Positions 1 to 7,141 of a DNA stretch of 11,840 nt are shown in pieces. Position numbers and translations under genes: made by a program. Source of the stretch: Porphyromonadaceae bacterium UBA7207 (GTDB lineage Bacteria; Bacteroidota; Bacteroidia; Bacteroidales; Muribaculaceae); assembly GCA_002490635.1 (NCBI GenBank), contig DKUJ01000052.1, forward strand, positions 1-11,840. The letters run 5' to 3'. The notes under the pieces are model-generated. The model made no database searches. It was given only the letters and a program-made list of their open reading frames with translations, and was not told the origin of the DNA. Each line of letters begins with the position of its first letter. The stretch's first letter is position 1.

Positions 1-203
1 GCGTGTCCGCTGAATAGTTACGTTTGTGTGAATATAATGTTTCGGAATGTTAAATATGTATTCAGGCTATGGGCTGGGCGTATGTACGTGCTTTGTGGCA
101 TATTGCCGGTGTAAACATGTTTGGAATTACAAAAATTCGCTGCGAGGTCTTGGTGTTTGACTTCCGCTCTTAAATGATGTTAATATTAACTGAATTTATT
201 GGC
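1..203. other. AT-rich intergenic stretch, no gene recognised
   Basis: No convincing coding region is visible. One + strand frame is open from base 1 to a TAA at 112-114, but the 37 residues it encodes have no recognisable composition or motif, and the base composition is AT-rich unlike the genes downstream. The only clear structure is a perfect 12-base palindrome, GTTAATATTAAC, at 179-190, about 20 bases upstream of the first promoter-like element. It could be an operator, but palindromes of A/T-rich bases arise easily by chance. No tRNA or other known RNA was recognised. Confidence 0.6.
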
Positions 204-241
204 GGTTTGCTTGCGAACCATGCGTGGAGGCCATACCTTTG
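204..241 (+). promoter_or_regulatory. Distal Bacteroidota-type promoter upstream of guaB (P1)
   Basis: TACCTTTG at 234-241 matches the Bacteroidota -7 consensus TAnnTTTG exactly. A TTG at 211-213 lies 20 bases upstream, where the -33 element is expected. The -33 TTG sits inside an imperfect inverted repeat, GGTTTGC-TT-GCGAACC (204-219), which could be a repressor site overlapping the promoter. Transcription would start near 247-249, about 30 bases before a terminator-like hairpin and about 145 bases before the guaB start codon. The motif match is seen directly; promoter activity is inferred. Confidence 0.6.
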
Positions 242-278
242 CATCGTGTTTTTCATGGTATAGATTTAAGGTTAACTG

Positions 279-310
279 GATTGGTTGTCGCGAGACAATC
301 AATTTTTTTT
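279..310 (+). terminator. Intrinsic terminator or attenuator hairpin in the guaB leader
   Basis: Bases 279-289 pair with 294-304 in an uninterrupted 11-bp stem with two G-U pairs, closed by a GCGA (GNRA-type) tetraloop at 290-293. A run of eight Ts at 303-310 follows. This is the form of a rho-independent terminator for + strand transcription. It lies only about 30 bases after the predicted P1 start and upstream of the proximal guaB promoter. It would end a P1 transcript at roughly 60 bases, or act as an attenuator, or stop read-through from genes left of the window. Confidence 0.7.
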
Positions 311-332
311 GTTTCCCGCTGGGCGGTGAAAC
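311..332 (+). other. Second hairpin between the terminator and the guaB promoter
   Basis: GTTTC (311-315) pairs with GAAAC (328-332), and CCGC (316-319) pairs with GCGG (323-326). This gives a 9-bp stem with one bulged T at 327 and a three-base loop. It begins directly after the T-run of the preceding terminator hairpin and ends at the weak -33 element of the proximal promoter. The T-run plus G (304-311) is also complementary to CAAAAAAA at 343-350, so a longer nested structure is possible. It has no T-run of its own and is not a terminator. Its role is unknown. Confidence 0.45.
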
Positions 333-362
333 TGAAAGATTGCAAAAAAATGACTAACTTTG
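332..362 (+). promoter_or_regulatory. Proximal guaB promoter (P2)
   Basis: TAACTTTG at 355-362 matches the -7 consensus TAnnTTTG. Bases 332-334 (CTG), 20 bases upstream, are a weak match to the -33 TTG. The start of transcription would fall near 368-370, giving a leader of about 24 bases before the ATG at 393. A TTG codon at 360 that would extend guaB upstream lies inside this -7 box, which argues for the ATG at 393. Confidence 0.65.
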
Positions 363-392
363 CACGCAATAAAACTCAAAGCAAGCTATCCT

Positions 393-1871
393 ATGTCGTT
401 TATTGCAGACCGTGTCAGGACCGATGGATTGACCTTCGACGATGTCCTGCTGATTCCGGCCTATAGCGAAGTGCTTCCCCGCGAAGTCAACCTCAGTGGC
501 CAATTTTCCCGCAACATAAAACTGAACGTGCCTCTGGTATCGGCGGCGATGGATACGGTGACCGAGAGCTCTCTGGCCATAGCCATAGCCCGTGAGGGTG
601 GCCTCGGCGTAATCCACAAGAACATGAGCATTGCCGAGCAGGCCAGGCAGGTGCACACTGTGAAGCGTGCCGAGAACGGCATGATTTACGACCCGGTGAC
701 AATCCGCCGTGGCAGCAGTGTGGCAGATGCGCTTGCCATGATGAAGGAATATCACATCGGCGGCATACCTGTGGTCGACGGCGACGGAAAACTGGTGGGC
801 ATTGTCACCAACCGCGACCTGCGCTTCGTGCGTGATCTCCAGAGGAGCATCGACAGTGTGATGACCTCCACCAATCTGGTGACAACATCCACCACCACCA
901 ACCTCGAGGAGGCCGCCGAAATTCTTCAGCAGCACAAAATCGAGAAATTGCCAGTTGTCGATGGCGAAGGCAAGCTCATCGGGCTGGTTACATATAAGGA
1001 TATAACCAAAGCCAAAGACAAACCCAACGCTTGCAAGGACTCGCTTGGCCGCCTGAGGGTGGCTGCCGGCGTGGGCGTGACTCCCGATTCCATGGAACGT
1101 GCCTCGGCGCTTGTCGAAGCCGGCGTGGATGCCATAGTGATCGACACTGCCCATGGCCACACCAAAGGAGTGGTGGGTGTGCTCAAGGAAATCAAACGTG
1201 CCTTCCCGCAGATTGATGTGGTTGTGGGCAACATAGCTACAGGCGAGGCCGCTCGCTATCTTGTCGATGCAGGCGCCGACGGTGTGAAAGTGGGAATCGG
1301 CCCCGGCTCCATATGCACAACCCGCATAATCGCCGGTGTGGGCGTTCCCCAGCTCACCGCAGTGTACGACGTAGCCAAGGCCCTGGAGGGCAGCGGTATT
1401 CCTATTATCGCCGACGGCGGCATACGCTACAGTGGCGATATAGTGAAAGCGCTTGCCGCTGGTGCCACCTCCGTGATGCTCGGCGGAATGCTTGCAGGCG
1501 TGGAGGAAAGCCCCGGCGACACCATAATCTTCAACGGCCGAAAATATAAGACCTATCGCGGCATGGGTTCGCTGGAAGCCATGGAGAAAGGTTCGAAGGA
1601 CCGTTACTTCCAGGGTGGCGAGAACGATGTCAAAAAGCTAGTTCCCGAAGGCATCGCAGCACGCGTGCCCTATAAAGGCAGCATCTACGAAGTGGTGTAC
1701 CAGATGCTTGGCGGCCTGCGTGCCGGCATGGGCTACTGCGGTGCACGCACCATAGACGATTTGCACCGTGCACAGTTTGTGCGCATCACCAACGCCGGTG
1801 TGGCCGAGAGCCATCCACACGATGTGGCAATAACCAGCGAAGCGCCCAACTACAGCACCGGCAACCACTGA
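393..1871 (+). CDS. guaB: Inosine-5'-monophosphate dehydrogenase
   Basis: Oxidises IMP to XMP with NAD+, the first committed and rate-setting step of GMP synthesis, in the cytoplasm. The 492-residue product has the normal family length. The N-terminal barrel segment begins near residue 10 (TFDDVLL, later SAAMDTVTE). Two CBS domains, at about 98-150 and 158-210, interrupt the barrel and are the usual site of allosteric nucleotide control. The catalytic loop GPGSICTTR (303-311) carries the nucleophile Cys308. DGGIRYSGD (341-349) and the phosphate-binding MLGG (362-365) follow. The flap contains RGMGS (389-393), and the catalytic Arg-Tyr pair is in ARVPYKG. I chose the ATG at 393 over the TTG at 360 because residue 1 then gives the standard N-terminus and the TTG lies in the promoter. 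No Shine-Dalgarno sequence is seen, as is usual in this phylum. All key residues are present. Confidence 0.98.
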   Translation: MSFIADRVRTDGLTFDDVLLIPAYSEVLPREVNLSGQFSRNIKLNVPLVSAAMDTVTESSLAIAIAREGGLGVIHKNMSIAEQARQVHTVKRAENGMIYDPVTIRRGSSVADALAMMKEYHIGGIPVVDGDGKLVGIVTNRDLRFVRDLQRSIDSVMTSTNLVTTSTTTNLEEAAEILQQHKIEKLPVVDGEGKLIGLVTYKDITKAKDKPNACKDSLGRLRVAAGVGVTPDSMERASALVEAGVDAIVIDTAHGHTKGVVGVLKEIKRAFPQIDVVVGNIATGEAARYLVDAGADGVKVGIGPGSICTTRIIAGVGVPQLTAVYDVAKALEGSGIPIIADGGIRYSGDIVKALAAGATSVMLGGMLAGVEESPGDTIIFNGRKYKTYRGMGSLEAMEKGSKDRYFQGGENDVKKLVPEGIAARVPYKGSIYEVVYQMLGGLRAGMGYCGARTIDDLHRAQFVRITNAGVAESHPHDVAITSEAPNYSTGNH

Positions 1872-1955
1872 TGCCACATACAATAAAATTCCTGGAGCAG
1901 CGTTAATCTTATTAGACCCCGGAAGGGGAGAACATATCAGAACGCCTTTCTTTGA

Positions 1956-3902
1956 ATGAAAAAACAAGTTTTAGCAGTCGCCATTGCGGGTATGGGGCTT
2001 ATGGCATCCGCTGCCGGAGCCGGCAACGACCCCGTGCTTCTCACCGTCGACGGTCATGACATACCGCTGAGCGAGTTCAAATATCTCTACAATAAGAATA
2101 ACACCCAGCAGGTGCAGCCACAGACGCTGGACCAGTATCTGGGTATGTTCGTGGACTATAAACTCAAAGTCGCCGATGCCGAGCATGCCGGCATCGACAC
2201 CACTTCGACATTCCGTAACGAGCTGGCAACCTTTCGCAACGAACTCGCGCGACCATATATGCGCGACACCGAAGTCGAGAAACGGCTCATCGAGGAAGCC
2301 TACAGCCGCAGGCGCGAGGAAGTGGAGGTAAGCCATGTGATGCTGCGCCTCGACGAAGGCAACGAAATGCGGCTGGATTCTATCCGCAAGGCTATTGTCA
2401 GTGGTAAAACAACATTCGAGGATGCCGCGAAGCAGTATTCCGCCGACCGCCACAGTGCCGAGAACGGTGGCCGCATGGGCTTTATAATCCCCGACCGATA
2501 TCCTTATGCTTTCGAGAAGGTGGCGTACGAAACGCCTGTCGGCGGAATTTCCGAAGTTGTGAATTCGGGAGTCGGCTACCATATAATACGCGTCGACAGC
2601 CGCCGTCCGACCCGCGGCGAGGTGCTGGTAGAGCATATTCTGCGTCTCACCCGTGGCCGTAGCGAGCAGGAAATCGCCGAAGTACGTCGCTGTATCGACT
2701 CGCTGTATAATGAGGCCAAAAACGGAGCCGACTTCAAAGAACTCGCCCGCCTCCACTCCCAGGATCCCGGTACCGCCCGCAACGGCGGCGAACTTCCCTG
2801 GTTTGGCAGCGGCGCGATGGTGGCCGAATTCGACAGCGTAGCCTTCGCTCTTGCCGACGGTGAGATTTCCGAACCTTTTGCAACACGTTTCGGCTATCAT
2901 ATTATCCACAAGCTCGACAGCCGCATGCTGCAACCCCTCGACGAGGTACGTGGCGATATCATACGCGCCATGAGCAAGGACGAGCGTGGCAATATGCCCG
3001 AGATGGCAGTCCGCGACCGGCTCATTGCCACCCGCCATGCCAAAGTGCTGCCCAAGGCTCTGAAGAAAATAGGCAAAATCATCAAAGACAACGGAGGCTA
3101 CGACTCCACAGCCATATCGCGTCTGTACGGTGAAAACATGGTGGTTGCCACCTTCGACGGTGGTGCGCCCATCACACTCGACCAGGTGATGCCTTCGGTG
3201 CCCCGCACACTCTCCACCGATGTGGACAACGCTGTAAGTCTTATCGGTGGCGCCGCCCACGGCATGCTGCTGAATGCGCTCGAGGCACAGTATCGCGACA
3301 ATCTTGCTTCCGCGAACGCCGAATACCGCAATCTGCTCAACGAGTACCGCGACGGCATTCTGCTTTATGAAATCTCCAACCGCAATGTGTGGGACCGTGC
3401 CGCCCGCGACAGCGAAGGCCTCAATGCGTATTTCCGCGCAAATGCCTCGCGCTATGCATGGCAGCAGCCTAAATTCAAAAGCTTTGTGCTGTTCGCTTCC
3501 AGCGACTCTGTTATGCAGGTCGCTCTCCGATATGCCGACAGTCTGAGCACCGACAATCCCGTCGCTTTTGTAGCCGACATGCGCCGCCATTTCGGAAACG
3601 ATGTGAAGGTGGAGCGCGTTATTGCCGCCAAGGGCGAGAATCCCATCACCGACTATCTGGCATTCGACGGCGACAAAGCTGCCGCAGAGGCTTCGACAAG
3701 CTGGAAGGCATTTGCAGCCTACAAGGGAAGGATAATCGATGCTCCCGAAGAGGCTGCCGATGTGCGTGGTGCAGCCGTCACCGACTACCAGGCCGAACTC
3801 GACCGCCGCTGGGTGGAGGAACTCAGGCGCAAGTACACCGTGAAAGTCAATAACAAGGTGTTCGAGCAGCTCAAACGCGAAACGCAGGCCCATCAGGAAT
3901 GA
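1956..3902 (+). CDS. Secreted peptidylprolyl isomerase with two parvulin (PpiC) domains, SurA-like
   Basis: Probable envelope chaperone and prolyl isomerase that helps fold outer-membrane proteins in the periplasm. The 648-residue product begins with a Sec signal peptide (MKKQ, then a hydrophobic stretch to about residue 22). A helical arm follows at about 35-120, then two parvulin domains at about 123-217 and 222-323. Both keep the paired active-site histidines: SHVML (H127) with GYHII (H209), and EHILR (H227) with GYHII (H315). The C-terminal half (about 360-648) is helical. It includes a stretch at 500-600 that may be a third, degenerate parvulin fold, and ends in a helix resembling the tail of long Bacteroidales PpiC proteins. 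It lies 84 bases after guaB with no obvious promoter, so co-transcription is likely. Its stop overlaps the start of the next gene by ATGA. SurA itself is shorter (about 430 residues), so no gene symbol is given. Confidence 0.93.
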   Translation: MKKQVLAVAIAGMGLMASAAGAGNDPVLLTVDGHDIPLSEFKYLYNKNNTQQVQPQTLDQYLGMFVDYKLKVADAEHAGIDTTSTFRNELATFRNELARPYMRDTEVEKRLIEEAYSRRREEVEVSHVMLRLDEGNEMRLDSIRKAIVSGKTTFEDAAKQYSADRHSAENGGRMGFIIPDRYPYAFEKVAYETPVGGISEVVNSGVGYHIIRVDSRRPTRGEVLVEHILRLTRGRSEQEIAEVRRCIDSLYNEAKNGADFKELARLHSQDPGTARNGGELPWFGSGAMVAEFDSVAFALADGEISEPFATRFGYHIIHKLDSRMLQPLDEVRGDIIRAMSKDERGNMPEMAVRDRLIATRHAKVLPKALKKIGKIIKDNGGYDSTAISRLYGENMVVATFDGGAPITLDQVMPSVPRTLSTDVDNAVSLIGGAAHGMLLNALEAQYRDNLASANAEYRNLLNEYRDGILLYEISNRNVWDRAARDSEGLNAYFRANASRYAWQQPKFKSFVLFASSDSVMQVALRYADSLSTDNPVAFVADMRRHFGNDVKVERVIAAKGENPITDYLAFDGDKAAAEASTSWKAFAAYKGRIIDAPEEAADVRGAAVTDYQAELDRRWVEELRRKYTVKVNNKVFEQLKRETQAHQE

Positions 3903-4762
3903 AACAATCACCTATAATCGCCGTCCTTGTCGCAGCCCTCGCGGGATCCTGCTCCGGGGGCGGCGATTCTTCTATACCTGCCGATGCTGTCGCAGCAGTG
4001 GGGGGCAGTGTCCTCACAACGGCAGAGGTCGCGGCCAACGTCCCTCCCATGCTTGCCCCCGACGACAGCGCAACCATGGCCAGGGCTTACGTGCGACGCT
4101 GGGTCGATGCCCGTCTGGTGTCCGATGTCGCCGCTTCCGACATTGATATGGAACAGATCGACAGGCTCACCGAAGAGTACCGTCTGGAGCTGATTATGGA
4201 CAGCTACAGAAGGATTATGGCCTCTCGTGCCGATGCCGCCGAGTTCGGAATAGACAGCCTCAAGGCGTACTATAACGCCCATGCCGACGAATTTGTGCTC
4301 GAACGTCCCCTCGTGAAAGGAATCTACCTCAAAGTCGCCGACCAGGCGCCCCAGCTGCCACGGTTGCGACGGCTTTACCGTTCGGACCGTCCTGTGGATC
4401 TGGACCAGCTCGAGAAAGAGGCTACCGGAGCCATACACTACGATTATTTCCGCGACCGCTGGGTGGACTGGGAACAGATAGAGACACGCATACCCTACGA
4501 CTTCGCCTCGGGAGCCGATTCTTTCCTGCGTTCCGGCCGCCCGTTGGAAGTGAGTGCAGGCGGTTTCACATATCTGCTGTGTATCAGCGAATATATCGGA
4601 GCCGGCAGCGCAATGCCTTTTGAGGCAGCGCGTCCGTTGGTGCGCGAACGCCTGCTGAACGCGCGTCGCCGCCAGTTCGATGCGGTATTGCTCAATGGCT
4701 TGCGGCAGCGTGCGCTCGAGCGGGGCATTCTGGTGTTCCCGGCAGGCAATCCGCTGGAATAA
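3899..4762 (+). CDS. Probable lipoprotein with degenerate parvulin/SurA-like fold
   Basis: This 287-residue protein starts with a short hydrophobic signal and a lipobox-like AGSC (Cys18), followed by Ser and three Gly, so it is probably lipid-anchored in the envelope. Residues 28-135 resemble the helical N-terminal arm of SurA-type chaperones (VAAVGGSVLT start, helices to about 110, then AYYNAHADEF). Residues 136-233 follow the order of a PpiC domain (VKGIYLKV at the front, GGFTYLLCISEY at the end). Both positions where active parvulins have histidine are changed, so isomerase activity is unlikely. A C-terminal helix (about 240-275) closes the chaperone-like body. Translation is probably coupled to the preceding catalytic parvulin by the ATGA overlap, which suggests the two act on the same clients. 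The fold assignment is inferred from residue pattern, not from a strong motif. Confidence 0.72.
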   Translation: MKQSPIIAVLVAALAGSCSGGGDSSIPADAVAAVGGSVLTTAEVAANVPPMLAPDDSATMARAYVRRWVDARLVSDVAASDIDMEQIDRLTEEYRLELIMDSYRRIMASRADAAEFGIDSLKAYYNAHADEFVLERPLVKGIYLKVADQAPQLPRLRRLYRSDRPVDLDQLEKEATGAIHYDYFRDRWVDWEQIETRIPYDFASGADSFLRSGRPLEVSAGGFTYLLCISEYIGAGSAMPFEAARPLVRERLLNARRRQFDAVLLNGLRQRALERGILVFPAGNPLE

Positions 4763-4792
4763 TGAAATCGCTGTAGGCCGGACTGTTTTAAT

Positions 4793-4828
4793 AAGAGCGT
4801 TCCCAAAATTGCCGGAATGCCGCTTTTT
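4793..4828 (+). terminator. Terminator-like hairpin after the parvulin pair
   Basis: GCGTTCC (4797-4803) pairs with GGAATGC (4814-4820) around a 10-base loop, with one G-U pair. Five Ts follow at 4824-4828. An alternative pairing uses 4793-4799 with 4821-4827 as a lower stem and bulges three bases. It lies 31 bases after the stop of the lipoprotein gene and just before the ftsY promoter, where an operon end is expected. The short T-run and bulge make it weaker than the hairpin at 279-310. Confidence 0.45.
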
Positions 4829-4839
4829 GTGTAATTTTG
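4809..4839 (+). promoter_or_regulatory. Promoter of the ftsY-rimO-menF unit
   Basis: TTG at 4809-4811 and TAATTTTG at 4832-4839 are separated by exactly 20 bases and match the Bacteroidota -33 and -7 elements. Transcription would start near 4846, giving a leader of about 40 bases before the ftsY ATG at 4887. The -33 element falls in the loop of the upstream terminator-like hairpin, so the end of one unit and the start of the next share bases. Confidence 0.7.
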
Positions 4840-4886
4840 TGTGATAAATTATTCGCAAACGGCAGTTTCACACCAATCATCATATC

Positions 4887-5843
4887 ATGGGTTTTTTCGA
4901 TATATTCAGTAAAAACAAAAAAGAGACACTCGACAAGGGTTTGCAGAAAACCAAAGAAGGTGTTTTCGGGAAGTTGCGCCGTGCCATAGCAGGCCGCCGC
5001 ACAATCGACGACGAGTTTCTCGACGAACTCGAGGAAATCTTCATAACCAGCGATATAGGTGCCGAGACAACCATAAAGATTATCGAACGCATCCAGGCAC
5101 GTGCCGCCCGCGACAAGTACGTGGACATGGACGAGCTCAACAAACTGCTGTGCGAGGAAATAACAGACCTTCTGGCCGAAAACGACAGCGATGAGGCCGG
5201 ATATGGCCTGCCTTCAGGCCGCAAGCCATATGTCATTATGGTAGTTGGTGTGAACGGTGTGGGCAAAACCACAACCATCGGCAAACTCGCGGCTCATTTC
5301 AAGGCCGCGGGCAAGAAAGTGGTGCTCGGCGCAGCCGATACATTCCGAGCCGCCGCCATAGAGCAGCTCGACGAGTGGGGCCGCCGTGCCGGAGTGCCCG
5401 TGGTGAAACAGCAGCTTGGATCCGATGCCGCAGCAGTAGCCTACGACACACTGTCGTCGGCAGTAGCCAACGATGCCGATGTGGTGATTATCGATACCGC
5501 AGGCCGCCTGCACAACAAGAAAGGCCTCATGGACGAGCTCAGCAAAATCAAGCGAACCATGGAAAAAGTCGTTCCCGGCGCTCCCGACGAGGTGTTGCTG
5601 GTGCTCGACGGCTCCACAGGACAGAACGCTTTTGAGCAGGCCCGCCAGTTCTCCGCGGCCACGCAGGTTACCCATCTTGCCGTTACAAAGCTCGACGGAA
5701 CAGCCCGTGGCGGTGTGGTGATAGGCATCAGCGACCAGTTCAGGATTCCTGTTAAATACATAGGACTTGGCGAAGGCATCGACGACCTTCAGCTCTTCGA
5801 CAAGCAGGCTTTCGTGCAATCGCTCTTCGGCGACCGCAAATGA
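4887..5843 (+). CDS. ftsY: Signal recognition particle receptor FtsY
   Basis: SRP-receptor GTPase that docks ribosome-nascent chain-SRP complexes at the inner membrane by pairing with Ffh. The 318-residue product is the short form lacking the long acidic A domain of E. coli FtsY. An N-terminal amphipathic stretch (MGFFDIFSKNKK) is the likely membrane-binding element. The helical N domain runs to about residue 100. The G domain shows G1 GVNGVGKTTT (121-130), DTFRAAA (151-157), G3 DTAGR (203-207), G4 TKLDGTARGG (267-276) and the closing GLGEGIDDL (293-301). All GTPase motifs are intact. The ATG at 4887 gives the expected N-terminus and no Shine-Dalgarno sequence is present. The stop overlaps the rimO start by ATGA. 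Confidence 0.98.
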   Translation: MGFFDIFSKNKKETLDKGLQKTKEGVFGKLRRAIAGRRTIDDEFLDELEEIFITSDIGAETTIKIIERIQARAARDKYVDMDELNKLLCEEITDLLAENDSDEAGYGLPSGRKPYVIMVVGVNGVGKTTTIGKLAAHFKAAGKKVVLGAADTFRAAAIEQLDEWGRRAGVPVVKQQLGSDAAAVAYDTLSSAVANDADVVIIDTAGRLHNKKGLMDELSKIKRTMEKVVPGAPDEVLLVLDGSTGQNAFEQARQFSAATQVTHLAVTKLDGTARGGVVIGISDQFRIPVKYIGLGEGIDDLQLFDKQAFVQSLFGDRK

Positions 5844-7141
5844 GCAGAGCAGTGATTGTGAGCATGGGATGCTCCAAGAATCTTGTTGACAGCGAGCGGC
5901 TGGCGGCCATGATGGCCGGCCGCGGAATCGATGTCGTTTTCGACGGAGAACCCCAGGCCGGCGACGATGTGGTGGTGAACACCTGCGGATTCATCGGCGA
6001 TGCCAAGGAAGAGAGCATCGACATGCTATTGAAGGCAATCGCGCTCAAGCAGCAGGGCAAAGTCGGCCGTGTGTTCGCCATGGGATGCCTCAGCGAGCGC
6101 TATCGCGGCGAGCTTGCCGAGGAAATGCCCGAACTCGATGGCCTCTACGGCAAATTCGACTGGAGCGGCATTGCCGATGTGCTTGCCGCAGGCGAAACTC
6201 CGGCCAGGCCTTGGGAACGCAGACTGTCGACGGCTCCTCACTATACCTACATAAAGATTTCGGAGGGCTGCAACCGTTTCTGCGCCTTCTGCGCAATTCC
6301 GCTCATCACCGGTAGGCACCATTCACGCGCCATCGGGGAAATCGCCGACGAGGTGCGTGCGCTTGTGGCCGGAGGCGTTAAGGAATTCAACATTATAGCC
6401 CAGGATCTCTCGGCCTACGGCAGCGATCTCGGCATGGCAGGCGACCGTTCGCCGCTGGCGGAACTGATCGACACCCTTGCCCGCATCGAGGGTGTGGAAA
6501 TGCTGCGCCTGCACTATGCCTATCCCGCCGGTTTCCCCTACGACATACTTCCGGTAATGGCCTCGCACCCCAATGTGTGCAAATATCTCGACATAGCCCT
6601 GCAGCATATCGATGATGCTGTGCTGGCCAACATGCGGCGCCATATCACCGCGGCCGAGACAGAGGAACTGCTGGCGCGAATCCGTCGCGAGGTCCCGGGC
6701 ATACACATCCGCACAACGCTTATGGTGGGTTTCCCGGGAGAGGACGAGGACGCATTCGAAAGACTGATGGACTTCGTGCGCCGCCAGCGGTTCGAACGCA
6801 TGGGTGCATTCGCCTATTGCGAGGAGGACGATACATATGCGGCACGCAACCTTGAAGACAACATACCCGAAGATGTGAAACAGAAGCGTCTCGACCGGCT
6901 GATGGCTTTGCAACAGGACATCGCTTTCGAGCATGCCGCCGCTAAGGCTGGTTCGGAAATCAAGGTGATTGTCGACCGCGAGGAACCCGACTGCTATGTG
7001 GGGCGCAGCGAGTTCGATTCGCCGGAGGTGGACTGCAACGTTCTCATATCCAAGGATACCAAGCTCAAGCCCGGCGACATATGCACCGTGCATGTGGATT
7101 CGTCGTGCGGCTTCGACCTTACAGGACACGTAGTGGGATGA
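5840..7141 (+). CDS. rimO: Ribosomal protein S12 methylthiotransferase RimO
   Basis: Radical-SAM enzyme that adds a methylthio group to the conserved aspartate of ribosomal protein S12 (Asp88 in E. coli). The 433-residue length is normal. The N-terminal MTTase domain carries the three ligands of the auxiliary cluster: Cys11 (MGCSKN), Cys49 (NTCGF) and Cys83 (MGCLSER). The radical-SAM motif CNRFCAFC supplies Cys144, Cys148 and Cys151, followed by the typical AIPLITGRHHSR. A C-terminal TRAM domain occupies about 370-433. The short SMGCSKNLVDSE start and the lack of MiaB-specific features favour RimO over MiaB. It is joined to ftsY and to the next gene by ATGA overlaps, so the three are almost certainly one transcript. 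Nothing appears broken. Confidence 0.97.
   Translation: MSRAVIVSMGCSKNLVDSERLAAMMAGRGIDVVFDGEPQAGDDVVVNTCGFIGDAKEESIDMLLKAIALKQQGKVGRVFAMGCLSERYRGELAEEMPELDGLYGKFDWSGIADVLAAGETPARPWERRLSTAPHYTYIKISEGCNRFCAFCAIPLITGRHHSRAIGEIADEVRALVAGGVKEFNIIAQDLSAYGSDLGMAGDRSPLAELIDTLARIEGVEMLRLHYAYPAGFPYDILPVMASHPNVCKYLDIALQHIDDAVLANMRRHITAAETEELLARIRREVPGIHIRTTLMVGFPGEDEDAFERLMDFVRRQRFERMGAFAYCEEDDTYAARNLEDNIPEDVKQKRLDRLMALQQDIAFEHAAAKAGSEIKVIVDREEPDCYVGRSEFDSPEVDCNVLISKDTKLKPGDICTVHVDSSCGFDLTGHVVG

Noticed and set aside
1..114. Open frame from the left edge ending at TAA 112-114, as the tail of an upstream gene
   Set aside because: The residues look random and the composition is AT-rich, unlike the neighbouring genes.
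360..392. TTG-initiated extension of guaB by 11 residues
   Set aside because: The TTG overlaps the -7 promoter box and the extra residues are not part of the normal IMPDH N-terminus; the ATG at 393 is standard.
224..466. Small + strand open frame of 80 codons before and into guaB
   Set aside because: It crosses the terminator hairpin and both promoter elements and runs out of frame into guaB; its product has no motif.
354..1160. Antisense open frame opposite guaB
   Set aside because: guaB is certain, and the antisense product is His/Gly-rich with no recognisable fold.
1917..1928. CCCC-GGAA-GGGG hairpin in the guaB-parvulin gap
   Set aside because: It has only four base pairs and no T-run, which is too weak to call a terminator; it may be chance.
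1971..3911. Long antisense open frame (646 codons) opposite the parvulin gene
   Set aside because: It mirrors the GC-rich, strongly biased codon pattern of the + strand gene and its product shows no domain or motif.
7081..7137. Upstream ATG extending the isochorismate synthase by 19 residues
   Set aside because: The extension lies wholly inside rimO in another frame, and the ATG at 7138 forms the same ATGA overlap used at other junctions.
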